DNA of 64,000 nucleotides from Poriferisodalis sp965208925 (GTDB lineage Bacteria > Actinomycetota > Acidimicrobiia > Acidimicrobiales > Poriferisodalaceae). The position numbers and the translations under genes were made by a program. Location: positions 1,488,001 to 1,552,000 of the forward strand of contig NZ_OZ242364.1 of NCBI RefSeq assembly GCF_965208925.1, in the 5' to 3' direction. This document shows, one piece after another, positions 50,357 to 58,528 of the stretch. The notes under the pieces were generated by a model. That model did no database searches. It was not told the DNA's origin and was given only the letters and a program-made list of their open reading frames with translations. Numbering within the stretch: position 1 is the stretch's first letter; each line of letters begins with the position of its first letter.

Positions 50357-52276
50357 CTAGCCGGCGGGCTGGGGCACCTGGTCGGATTTGAACTCGAACA
50401 GGTACGGGTCCAGCGACTCCTGCGCGGCGATCCGCCACTTGTGCCAGTAGCCGCCGCCGTAGTACGCCAGGCTGCCGGGCTGAGCGTCGCCGTGGCCGTT
50501 GTAGTACGAGAGGCAGTCGCGCAGCGGAGCTGTGGTGATGTCGGCCACCCGGCAGTGCTCGGCGTAGTTCACCTCTGAGTCCTCGGTAATGTCCACCACG
50601 TTCCACGCCTTGTCGCGCATCTCAGTGAGCATCCACACGATGTAGTCGCCGTGGGTATCGATGGCGTCGGTGAAGTTGAAGCTGCCGCCGCCGCCTTGGG
50701 GACCCGACACGATGAACAGGTTCGGGAAGCCGTGGCTGTGCAGTCCCAGGAAGGTCCGCGTGCCCTCGGTCTGCCACTTCTCGCTCAGCGTCACGCCGTC
50801 ACGGCCGCTGATCATGTTGAACGTCGAGGTCGCCATCCACTGGAACCCGGTGGCGTAGATCAGCACGTCCAGCGGGTACTCGATGCCCTCGTGCACCACG
50901 CCCCGCTCGTTGATCTCCTGCACGCCCATCGGGGCGGTGTCCACCAGATGCACGTGGGGCAGGTTGAACGTGGGCAGGTACTCGTCGTGGAAGGTGGGCC
51001 GCTTGCAGCCATAGGGGTAGTAGGGCTTCAGCGCCTCGGCGGTCGCAGGGTCTTCCACGATCGCGTCCACCCGCGCACGGATCTGCTCCATGATCCGGAA
51101 GTTGGTGTTGAGCTGCTTCTGCACCAGCTCCTCGGGCGACAGCTTGCGAGCATGCTGCTTGCGCTCTTTGAAGTCGTCGACCCGGCCGGCCAGGTAGTCG
51201 TCGTTGGCCTTGATCGCCGTGCGGCCCGACGAGATGCGGGAGAAGCGCTTGCGCCGGGCCCGCGCCCAGCCGGGCTCCTTCGACCACTCGGCGATCTCCT
51301 CAGGATCGGTGGCCCGCTGGTCCCGCACGTCGATCGACGACGGCGTGCGCTGGAACACGTACAGCTCGCCCACCACCTTGGCGATCTCGGGGATGACCTG
51401 CACCGCCGTGGCACCGGTGCCGATGATGCCCACCCGCTTGCCTTCGAGGTCGATGTTGTAGTCCCAGCGTGAAGTGTGGAACGACTCGCCGGCGAAGCTG
51501 GCCATGCCGTCGATGCGTGCCAGCTTCGGGCTGGTGAGAATGCCGTTCGCCAGGATCACGTAGCGGGCCTTCATGGCGTCGCCGCGGTCGGTGTAGACGG
51601 TCCAGCGGCCGGTCTCCTCGTCCCAGGTGGTCGAATCCACCGTGGTGTGGAACAGGCACTGGTCGTAGAAGCCGAACTTGTCGGCCATTGCCTGGCAGTA
51701 CTCGAGGATCTCGAAGCCCGAGGCGAACTTCATCGTCGGGATGTACTGCATCTCCTCGAGCAGCGGCAGGTAGCTGTATGACTCCACGTCGCAGGCGATG
51801 CCGGGGTAGCGGTTCCAGTACCAGGTGCCGCCGACGTCTCCGCCCTTCTCGCAGAAGCGCACGTCGCTGAAGCCGGCGGCCTGCAGTTTGTGCCACAGCA
51901 GCAGTCCGGCGAACCCGGCGCCGATGCACAGCACCTCGCACTCGTCGTTGAGCGCGTCCCGCTCGATCGGGGGCTCGGAATACACGTCGTCGAGGTAGCG
52001 CTTGAACTCGCCCTCCATCGCCATGTAGTCGGCCGCGCCCCGGCGGGCCTCCTTGAAGTCCCGGTACTTGGCCTGCTCCTCGGCGTTGAACACAGCACCC
52101 GGCGGGGGAGGCGGCAGCTCCTTGGCGTGCTCGTCGGCGTTGACCGAGTAGCCCTTGCCCTGGATCTTCTCTGACGCCTTCGCCGCTCGGGTGTTGAAGA
52201 TCTTGCGACCCGTTTGCGGGTCGATGCTGATCGCCGGACGTGTGCCCGCGTCTGCTGCCGCCTGGCCCTGTGACAT
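50357..52276 (-). CDS. Flavin-containing Baeyer-Villiger-type monooxygenase
   Basis: A 639-residue class B flavoprotein. After an N-terminal extension of about 110 residues come CIGAGFAGLLLWHKL (FAD site), FAGESFHTSRWDY matching the Baeyer-Villiger FxGxxxHxxxW fingerprint, and GIIGTGATAVQVIPEIAK (NADPH site). GFQWMATSTFN and the late LIYATGFQ fit the family. The N-terminal extension occurs in cyclododecanone- and related long-chain-ketone BVMOs. It would insert oxygen next to a ketone carbonyl to make an ester or lactone. Gene to the left is an enoyl-CoA hydratase (convergent). Confidence 0.91.
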   Translation of the reverse strand: MSQGQAAADAGTRPAISIDPQTGRKIFNTRAAKASEKIQGKGYSVNADEHAKELPPPPPGAVFNAEEQAKYRDFKEARRGAADYMAMEGEFKRYLDDVYSEPPIERDALNDECEVLCIGAGFAGLLLWHKLQAAGFSDVRFCEKGGDVGGTWYWNRYPGIACDVESYSYLPLLEEMQYIPTMKFASGFEILEYCQAMADKFGFYDQCLFHTTVDSTTWDEETGRWTVYTDRGDAMKARYVILANGILTSPKLARIDGMASFAGESFHTSRWDYNIDLEGKRVGIIGTGATAVQVIPEIAKVVGELYVFQRTPSSIDVRDQRATDPEEIAEWSKEPGWARARRKRFSRISSGRTAIKANDDYLAGRVDDFKERKQHARKLSPEELVQKQLNTNFRIMEQIRARVDAIVEDPATAEALKPYYPYGCKRPTFHDEYLPTFNLPHVHLVDTAPMGVQEINERGVVHEGIEYPLDVLIYATGFQWMATSTFNMISGRDGVTLSEKWQTEGTRTFLGLHSHGFPNLFIVSGPQGGGGSFNFTDAIDTHGDYIVWMLTEMRDKAWNVVDITEDSEVNYAEHCRVADITTAPLRDCLSYYNGHGDAQPGSLAYYGGGYWHKWRIAAQESLDPYLFEFKSDQVPQPAG

Positions 52277-52357
52277 CGTGCGACCTCCGTGGTGCCCCGT
52301 TCGATGTTAGGGGAGGCGCCCGACGGCGCGCCGGGGTGTGACAGCCTTCCCAGCGAC

Positions 52358-54370
52358 ATGCAGCGCGACACACCGCAGGTTTTTGTGTGGGCCTCAGTGG
52401 GGATGGGCGTGCTGCTCGCCGTGCTCGTGGTGCACCTGCGCACGGCGATCGTGGCCGGGGGACCCGTGGCGGTGCCCGACATCCCGGCGTACCTGGGCAT
52501 CGCCCAGTGGGTCGGCGGCGACGGGTTCGCGCCCGGTGACATCCCGTTCCAGCCGGGCTACGGACTGCTGATCGCGCCGCTGGTGGCTATCTCGCAGGTC
52601 TCGCTGCTGGGGACCCAGGGCGAGGTGGTGCACTACCTCGCGCTGGTCGTCAACTCGCTGGCTGCAACGGCCGCCGTGCTGGTGGCGGGCCGGCTCGGCC
52701 TGGTCTGCTCGCAGCGCTGGTGGATTGCCGGGGCTGTTGCACTCATCGCCGCGGTGCACCCGTCGCTGTCGAGCGCCTCGCGCATCGCCTGGCCCGAGAC
52801 GCTGCTGACCCTGGCAGTGCTCGTCGTGGCGCTCGCGGTGGCCTTCGCCGCGAAGGTTGCCGGTTCTGGGGCGAGCCGGCGGGCGTGGGCCCGGGCAGGA
52901 CTGGTAGCGACGCTGGCCGTCGCCTTGCACGCCCGGATGATCGTGCTGGTCGCCGCCGTGGTGCTGACGGCGTTGCTCTGCCGGATCGGCCGTCGAGCGT
53001 GGGCCAGTCTTGGCGGCGGGTTGCTGGTCGGCGGTGCTGCAACTGCGCTCGCACTGTCGCTGACCGGCACCTGGCCCACGGAGCGGCTGAGCGAGGCGGC
53101 GCAGCTCGACCGTGGCGCCGAGCCGATCGCCACAGTGTTGGGACAGCTGCTGGCCTTGGGCGGCGGAACTGTCGGGCTCGGCGTCATCGGTCTGGTGGCG
53201 GGATTAGGGGTCGCACTCAGGCTGTGCCTACGGTGGCCTGTCGACGACGCGGATGAGGTCACCGTCTCGGATCTGCCGGCAGAGACAACCGGAGGGCTGC
53301 TCAGGCGACGGCGTCGCCGAGAGCCGTTGTCCAGGGGCGCTGACCGAAGCCCGGGCGCTCGGCCTCCGCAGGAATGCACCAGCAACCTGGAACCGCTCAC
53401 GGTTGCGCTGGTCTGCTTGGCGCTCGGAGCGCTCGGAGCGGTGCTGCTCGGCGGCTGGACACTCACTGGAAGCGCACGGGCCGATGCGCTGCTCTACGGC
53501 CGCTATGTCGACCCGTGGGCGGTGCCGTTGGCCGTCGCCGCGCTGGCGTGGCTCGCGGCCCGGCCGACAGCGCCTCGCGGAGAATCGGCGACGTCGGGCA
53601 TCGGTGCTTCGCCATGTTCGACGGCGAGTCGTCGGAGCACCTTGACGCCAAGCGGTTCGGCCGTGCTCGGGACAGCGACGGCCGTGCTGGTGATCTCGTT
53701 TGCAGTGGTGGTCGCTGTAGCCGGCGACTACGACGCGGCACCGCGCCGCATCATGACGCTGTCGTTCAGCCCGGCGTGGACGTGGCTCGATGATCGGCTG
53801 AGCGCCGTGGCTGTGGCGGCCCTCGCTGTGACCCTGCTCGGCACGTTGCTCGCCGCCGCAGCGCGGCGCTCCTACGCGGCCATCGATGCCGGAGAACCCG
53901 TCGCATCAGCCCCGCGGCCGGCATCGGACAGCGGCAGCGGGCGTCTCCGCCGACGCACCGCTGTCACCCCCACGGCCGCGCTCGGCACGCTCGTCGCTGG
54001 CGTGCTGGCACTGGGGACGGTCGGCACGGTGTCGAACCATCGCCATCTCGCCGATGTCGGTGCCGTCGCACGCGACCAGGTCACCGCCGCCGAAGCCGTG
54101 TCGGGCGCTGTTGAAGACGACGGCCTGATCTGTCTCGCTCACGACCGGATGTCGGTGCCCGACTACGCGCTGTGGCTCTACCGCTTGGAGCTGCCCGAGA
54201 TCACCCACGAACGGGTCAGGCTGAACGCCGGCGACCGACCGTGCTCCGAGCTGGTGATCGCCGACGATGACCTGGCACAGCGCTGCACGAACGCCCGGCA
54301 TCTCGTCGACGAACCGGCGGGGTCTTGGGCGCTGTGGCATCTGCCGGGACGCAGGTGCATCGGCTTGTGA
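52358..54370 (+). CDS. Large polytopic membrane protein of unknown function
   Basis: A 670-residue protein with about 10-12 hydrophobic segments from the ATG at 52358, separated by Arg-rich and Ser-rich loops. It starts PQVFVWASVGMGVLLAVLVVHLRTAI and ends with an extracytoplasmic Cys-containing tail. The order of helices and the DIPAYLGIAQWVGGDGF loop with acidic and Tyr residues near the first helix recall GT-C-type glycosyltransferases or arabinosyltransferase-like proteins, but no diagnostic motif is seen. The gene to the left is divergent; the DUF3179 gene follows 36 bp downstream. Confidence 0.6.
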   Translation: MQRDTPQVFVWASVGMGVLLAVLVVHLRTAIVAGGPVAVPDIPAYLGIAQWVGGDGFAPGDIPFQPGYGLLIAPLVAISQVSLLGTQGEVVHYLALVVNSLAATAAVLVAGRLGLVCSQRWWIAGAVALIAAVHPSLSSASRIAWPETLLTLAVLVVALAVAFAAKVAGSGASRRAWARAGLVATLAVALHARMIVLVAAVVLTALLCRIGRRAWASLGGGLLVGGAATALALSLTGTWPTERLSEAAQLDRGAEPIATVLGQLLALGGGTVGLGVIGLVAGLGVALRLCLRWPVDDADEVTVSDLPAETTGGLLRRRRRREPLSRGADRSPGARPPQECTSNLEPLTVALVCLALGALGAVLLGGWTLTGSARADALLYGRYVDPWAVPLAVAALAWLAARPTAPRGESATSGIGASPCSTASRRSTLTPSGSAVLGTATAVLVISFAVVVAVAGDYDAAPRRIMTLSFSPAWTWLDDRLSAVAVAALAVTLLGTLLAAAARRSYAAIDAGEPVASAPRPASDSGSGRLRRRTAVTPTAALGTLVAGVLALGTVGTVSNHRHLADVGAVARDQVTAAEAVSGAVEDDGLICLAHDRMSVPDYALWLYRLELPEITHERVRLNAGDRPCSELVIADDDLAQRCTNARHLVDEPAGSWALWHLPGRRCIGL

Positions 54371-54406
54371 ACATGGCGGCGCGGGCAGCCGGAGTACCGT
54401 CGCACG

Positions 54407-55825
54407 ATGGCTCCTACGACAGCGGCATCGGTACCGGCCGACATCCGCGCTGGTACGACGACCTGCCGCCGTCTGGATCGGTTCCGGCTGACGTCAGCGG
54501 CCACACGACGGCTTGGTGCCCGCGGCGTGCTGGCACTGCTGGCAGCAGCGCTCATGCTCATCGCGGCGGGTTGTGCTGACACGCCGTCGAGCGATCAGCA
54601 GGCTGAGCCGGACAGCGCCGGCTCCAATTCGACGGGGCCAGCGAGCGCCGAGTCCGCGCCGGCGACCACAGCCGCGGCACCCCGGTCGACCTCGCCAGAT
54701 GAGTTGATCGTCGACGTCAGGGTCACCCAGATCCCCGGCGGCCCGCGTGAGTCCACCGTCTCCGCGCTGCGCGAGGGCATGACCGCACCGCTGCTGCCCG
54801 AACCGCTGGTGTCGCCCCTCGATGTCCTCTCCGGCGGGCCGCCGCCCGACGGCATCCCGTCCATCGACGCACCGGAGTTCGAGCGGGCTACCGACGTCGG
54901 CTTCCTGCAGCCGCAGGAGGCCGTGGTCACGCTCACCCTCAACGGCGACGCTCGTGCCTACCCCGCGCAGGTGCTGCTGTGGCACGAGATCGTCAACGAC
55001 ACCGTCGGCGGCGAGCCGGTCACCATCACCTTCTGCCCGCTGTGCAATACGGCCATCGGGTACTACCGCCAGCTCGGCGATCGCATCTTCGACTTCGGCA
55101 CCTCGGGGCGGCTCTACAACTCGGCGCTTGTGATGTACGACCGTCAGACCGAGAGCCTGTGGGCCCACTACACCGGGCAGGCCATCGCCGGCGCGCTGAC
55201 CGGATCGCAGCTCGAGCTGATCCCAGTCGCCACCGTGGCTTGGGAGACGTTCCTCGCCGAGCACCCCAACGGCCTGGTGATGACACGTCCCGGCGGCTTC
55301 GGGCGCTCATACGGCACCAATGCCTACGTCAACTACGACACGCCCGACGGCAATCCGATGTTCTTCAGCGGCACGCCCGACGATCGCCTGCCACCGCAGA
55401 CCCGCGTGCTGGTCGTCCGCCATGGCGGCGCCTCGGTCGCAGTGCAACTCGACACGCTGAGCTCAGCAGGCGTGCTGACGCTCGACCTGGACGGCACGCC
55501 GGTGGTAGCGCTCCATCTCCCCGGCACGGCCACACCGATCCAGCATCAGCAGGTGGCCTTCGGACGTGATGTCGGCGCGACGGGCGTGTTCGACCCCAAT
55601 GTGGACGGTCAGGCGCTGACGTTCACCCGCAAGCCCGGCGCCGCGAGCTCGGCTGGCCCCGGAGCATTCACCGACGATCAGACTGGCTCCACCTGGTCAA
55701 TACTCGGCCGGGCACTCGACGGCCCGTTGGCGGGCGCCCAGCTCCAGCCCATCGAGCACATCGACACCTTCTGGTTCGCAGCCGCCGCCTACGACCCCGG
55801 CATCGAACTGCTCGGCACCTCGTAG
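54407..55825 (+). CDS. DUF3179-domain lipoprotein (second copy)
   Basis: A 472-residue exported lipoprotein with a lipobox-like LMLIAAGC. The linker is Ser/Thr/Ala-rich. The DUF3179 domain is complete: FLQPQEAVVTLTLNGDARAYP, VLLWHEIVNDTVGG, ITFCPLCNTAIGYYRQ (CxxC), TSGRLYNSALVMYDRQTESLWAHYTGQAI, and FGRSYGTNAYVNYD. It resembles the protein at 15290-16924, but is closer to the family consensus (FCPLCNTA). It starts 36 bp after the membrane-protein gene on the same strand and ends at a long inverted repeat. Confidence 0.87.
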   Translation: MAPTTAASVPADIRAGTTTCRRLDRFRLTSAATRRLGARGVLALLAAALMLIAAGCADTPSSDQQAEPDSAGSNSTGPASAESAPATTAAAPRSTSPDELIVDVRVTQIPGGPRESTVSALREGMTAPLLPEPLVSPLDVLSGGPPPDGIPSIDAPEFERATDVGFLQPQEAVVTLTLNGDARAYPAQVLLWHEIVNDTVGGEPVTITFCPLCNTAIGYYRQLGDRIFDFGTSGRLYNSALVMYDRQTESLWAHYTGQAIAGALTGSQLELIPVATVAWETFLAEHPNGLVMTRPGGFGRSYGTNAYVNYDTPDGNPMFFSGTPDDRLPPQTRVLVVRHGGASVAVQLDTLSSAGVLTLDLDGTPVVALHLPGTATPIQHQQVAFGRDVGATGVFDPNVDGQALTFTRKPGAASSAGPGAFTDDQTGSTWSILGRALDGPLAGAQLQPIEHIDTFWFAAAAYDPGIELLGTS

Positions 55826-55840
55826 CGCACCGGTACGTCA

Positions 55841-55921
55841 GGTGTGCAGGGCGGGGCCGAACTCTGCGAGGTTGGAACCTGCTGGATTCCCGGAGCAGAG
55901 GGCGGCCCCGCCCTGCACACC
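55841..55921. repeat. Long GC-rich inverted repeat between convergent genes
   Basis: GGTGTGCAGGGCGGGGCC (55841-55858) pairs perfectly with GGCCCCGCCCTGCACACC (55904-55921), an 18-bp stem. An inner CTCTGC/GCAGAG stem (55862-55867 with 55895-55900) extends it, leaving a loop of 27 nt that itself contains AGGTTGGAACCT. It lies between the stops of the DUF3179 (55825) and bacterioferritin (55936) genes. There is no U-tract. It could be a bidirectional terminator, or a MITE-like or REP-like mobile hairpin. Confidence 0.7.
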
Positions 55922-55935
55922 GGGTGCGAGCGGCT

Positions 55936-56409
55936 CTACTCGTCGCCGATCTGAGATTGCAGGTAGCGCTCGACGCCGATGTCCTCAATGAGGCTCTGCT
56001 GGGTCTCGATCCAGTCGAGATGCTCTTCCTCGCCGACCAGCAGGTGCTCCAGCAGTTCGCGGGTGCCGGCGTCTCCGTGGTCGAGGCACAGGCGCACGCC
56101 GGCCCGGTACCGCTCGATGGCGTTCTCTTCGAGTTGGCGGTCGAGTGCGAGCTGTTCGGGCACGGTCTCGCCGATCATCACCGTGCCGAGCCGCTGCATG
56201 TTGGGCAGCGCATCCAGCAGCAGGATGCGCTCCATCAGCTTCTCGGCATCGCGCATCTCTTCGACGGATTCCTCGTGATACTGCGACGCCAGCCGGCCGT
56301 AGCCCCAGTTCTCAGCGATCTTCGAGGCGGCGAAGTACTGGTTGATGGCCGTCAGCTCGGCCGTGAGCGCTTCGTTCAAGAACTCGATGACTTCAGGCGA
56401 ACCTCGCAT
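55936..56409 (-). CDS. bfr: Bacterioferritin with altered ferroxidase ligand
   Basis: A 157-residue bacterioferritin. Using its own numbering, which equals that of E. coli Bfr, the ferroxidase residues Glu18, Glu51, Glu94, Glu127 and His130 are present, and the haem ligand Met52 is present. Position 54, His in E. coli and Mycobacterium BfrA, is Asp (EEMRDAEKL; the codon is GAT at 56250-56248). The protein should store iron in a 24-mer, but iron oxidation may be slower or use a different path. It follows the Bfd gene by 60 bp on the same strand. Confidence 0.93.
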   Translation of the reverse strand: MRGSPEVIEFLNEALTAELTAINQYFAASKIAENWGYGRLASQYHEESVEEMRDAEKLMERILLLDALPNMQRLGTVMIGETVPEQLALDRQLEENAIERYRAGVRLCLDHGDAGTRELLEHLLVGEEEHLDWIETQQSLIEDIGVERYLQSQIGDE

Positions 56410-56469
56410 GGCTCCACCCTATGCGCCCATCGTCGCAGCGCACGTCGCGCCGTGTTCCGCCTGCAGCGA

Positions 56470-56700
56470 TCAGGTGCCGACGACAATCGGGTCGAACGCG
56501 ATGGAGTGCACCCTGTGGTGCGCCGGATCAAGCTCGACATCTCGACATTGATCCAGCACGGCTCGAATCGTCATCAGGCAGCTGCCGCAATCGGTGCCCG
56601 CGCCGCACACCCGACCGATGTCCGCCACCGTGACCGCACCGTGTGTAGCGAAGTGCCGGATGGTTGCCTCGTTCGTGGCGAGGCACTGGCAGACGATCAT
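56470..56700 (-). CDS. bfd: Bacterioferritin-associated ferredoxin (Bfd-like)
   Basis: A 76-residue [2Fe-2S] protein. MIVCQCL at the N-terminus and GTDCGSC at the C-terminal half give the CxC...CxxC cluster-binding pattern of Bfd; ATIRHFATHGAVTVADIGRVCG lies between, with the family's helix-turn-helix-like fold. Bfd releases iron from bacterioferritin by passing electrons to its haem. It lies directly upstream of bfr on the same strand, with an iron-box-like site 70 bp upstream. Confidence 0.9.
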   Translation of the reverse strand: MIVCQCLATNEATIRHFATHGAVTVADIGRVCGAGTDCGSCLMTIRAVLDQCRDVELDPAHHRVHSIAFDPIVVGT

Positions 56701-56769
56701 GGCAGCGGCGGCCTCTCGGGCGACTCATGCGCACACCGCCGGGCGGTACACGCAATCTTGATGCTCCAT

Positions 56770-56785
56770 GTTAGGCATCGCTAAC
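56770..56785. promoter_or_regulatory. IdeR/DtxR-type iron box
   Basis: GTTAG-GCATCG-CTAAC, 5-bp arms separated by 6 nt, about 70 bp upstream of bfd. The arms match the conserved ends of the DtxR/IdeR box (TTAGG...CTAA). Read toward bfd, it overlaps a possible -10 (TAACAT). An IdeR-like gene lies immediately beyond, on the same strand. In mycobacteria IdeR activates bacterioferritin in high iron; the same could apply here. Confidence 0.5.
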
Positions 56786-56850
56786 GCCACAAGCGCAATC
56801 GGGTCGCGCCGGCGCAGCGCCGACGCCCGGTCTGCGCGCGAATGGCTGGC

Positions 56851-57540
56851 TCAGACCGTGGCAGTGACGAGGATGCGGGCAGCGGTGTAGGCGCTCACGC
56901 CGACCGTGCCTTCGGGCATCCGGACGGTGGCGGTGCCATCGGGAGCCACCGACAGAACCTCGCCCGCTCGGCCCGGCATCAGCCCTGATTGCTCCAGGAA
57001 CTCGAGCTGTCCCGTTTCGAACTCGAGCTCTTCGGGAATGCGCTGCACAGTGAATGCGCCGCTGGCGCCGATCTCGGCAAGCGGCTTGGCATCGGTCGGC
57101 GCGACATAGTCGGTGCCGGGAATCGGATTGCCGTGCGGGCACGTGTTCGGATCTTCGAGCACTTCCATCATCGCCTGCTCGACGACGGGCGAGATGACGT
57201 GCTCCCAGCGGCCGGCCTCGTGATGGGCATCCGCCCAGTTCAGCTTCAAGATGTCGGTCAGGAACCGCTCGGCCAACCGGTGCCGTCGCACCACCGTCGT
57301 GGCGATCTGCTGACCCTCGTCGGTGAGGCTGATGTGGGCGTGGTCATCCACGTTGACCAGGCCCTCACGTTGCATACGGCGGATCATCTCCGACACCGCT
57401 GGGCGCGAGACCTCCAGCCGTTCGGCGATGCGCGCCTGGATGACCTCGACGCCGTCCTCGGCCAGCTCGTACACCGTCTCGGAGTACTCCTCGAAGGCCG
57501 GGTGGTATTCCGTCGGCTCGTACCCCATGGCCGTCACCAT
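56851..57540 (-). CDS. DtxR/IdeR/MntR-family metalloregulator
   Basis: A 229-residue iron- or manganese-dependent regulator. YHPAFEEYSETVYELAEDGVEVIQARIAERLEVSRPAVSEMIRRMQREGLV is the winged-helix DNA-binding domain; RRHRLAERFLTDILKLNWADAHHEAGRWEHVISPVVEQ is the dimerisation and metal-binding domain (His, Glu and Cys in EDPNTCPHGNPIPG); the C-terminus is SH3-like (about residues 150-229). The Cys/His arrangement in TCPHGNP is that of IdeR/DtxR rather than MntR. It probably controls the adjacent bfd-bfr genes through the site at 56770. Confidence 0.9.
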   Translation of the reverse strand: MVTAMGYEPTEYHPAFEEYSETVYELAEDGVEVIQARIAERLEVSRPAVSEMIRRMQREGLVNVDDHAHISLTDEGQQIATTVVRRHRLAERFLTDILKLNWADAHHEAGRWEHVISPVVEQAMMEVLEDPNTCPHGNPIPGTDYVAPTDAKPLAEIGASGAFTVQRIPEELEFETGQLEFLEQSGLMPGRAGEVLSVAPDGTATVRMPEGTVGVSAYTAARILVTATV

Positions 57541-57692
57541 ACCCCTAGGCCACAGCCGCGCTGCACCGGATTACGGCTGTACTTGTCGGCCGTCGCATTC
57601 GTGCGATGCGATGTTGCGTGGGCGCTCTCGCTCCGCTCGCGGCAGACTTGCGTCGCCTCGGGTAGGCGGCGAGTCACAGAGCGGAGCGTGCG

Positions 57693-58460
57693 ATGGATCT
57701 GCAGCTGGCAGGTAAGAACGTCCTGGTGACTGGCGCCGGACAGGGGCTGGGATTGGCCATCGCCGCGGCGTTCGCCGACGAGGGTGCGAACGTGGCCTTC
57801 GCCTACAACGCTTCGAGCGAAGGCGCCGAGAAGGGTGCTGCCGCAGCCCAGGAGTCGGGTCGGGCAGCGCTCGCCGTCCGATGCGACGTCACCAGCCAGG
57901 ACGATGTGGAGCGCACGGTGGGCCAGGTCGTCAGCGAGTTCGGCGGCATCGACGTGCTCATCAACAATGCCGCCTACACCGACACGGGGCCGTTCGTCGA
58001 CGCCGACCCCGACGAGCTGGCGCGGATGGTGGATGTGACGGTGATGGGCACCATGCGGATGACCCAGGCAGTCGTGCGTCACATGGTCGACGCCGGCACA
58101 GCGGGATCGATCGTGTCGCTCATGGGCGACTCAGGCCGGGTGGGCGAAAGCCGCCTCGCGGGCGTGGCCACCACGCGGGCATCCACAATGGGTCTGATGA
58201 AGTCGGTCGCCAAGGAGTTCGGCCGCAACGGGATCCGTGCCAACACGGTGTCGCTCGGATTGGTGCGCTCGGAACGCTTCGCCCACCACACCGGCAATGC
58301 CGACGACGAGCGCATGGCCCGCATCGCCAAGATGTACCCCTTGCGGCGGGTCGGCGTGCCCGACGACGTGCCGCCGATGGTGCTGCTGCTGGCCTCGCCG
58401 CTGTCAGGATGGACCACCGGCCAAACCGTCTCCGTCAACGGCGGCTACTCGATGGTCTGA
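57693..58460 (+). CDS. SDR-family protein lacking the catalytic Tyr-Lys pair
   Basis: A 255-residue SDR-fold protein. TGAGQGLG (NAD site), CDVTS, LINNAAYTDTGP (NNAA for NNAG) and the C-terminal GWTTGQTVSVNGGY are typical. The active site is not: residues 142-170 (VSLMGDSGRVGESRLAGVAT, then TRASTMGLMK) contain no Tyr, and position 162, where Lys is expected, is Arg (VATTR in place of YxxxK). It may be a binding or regulatory protein or use another mechanism. It precedes the molybdenum hydroxylase large subunit by 68 bp. Confidence 0.86.
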   Translation: MDLQLAGKNVLVTGAGQGLGLAIAAAFADEGANVAFAYNASSEGAEKGAAAAQESGRAALAVRCDVTSQDDVERTVGQVVSEFGGIDVLINNAAYTDTGPFVDADPDELARMVDVTVMGTMRMTQAVVRHMVDAGTAGSIVSLMGDSGRVGESRLAGVATTRASTMGLMKSVAKEFGRNGIRANTVSLGLVRSERFAHHTGNADDERMARIAKMYPLRRVGVPDDVPPMVLLLASPLSGWTTGQTVSVNGGYSMV

Positions 58461-58528
58461 GCGGCTCATGTCATCTGCCCGGCTTGTGCTCGCACCGCCG
58501 GTGAGATGCCGGTCGGGGAGAGAGCACC

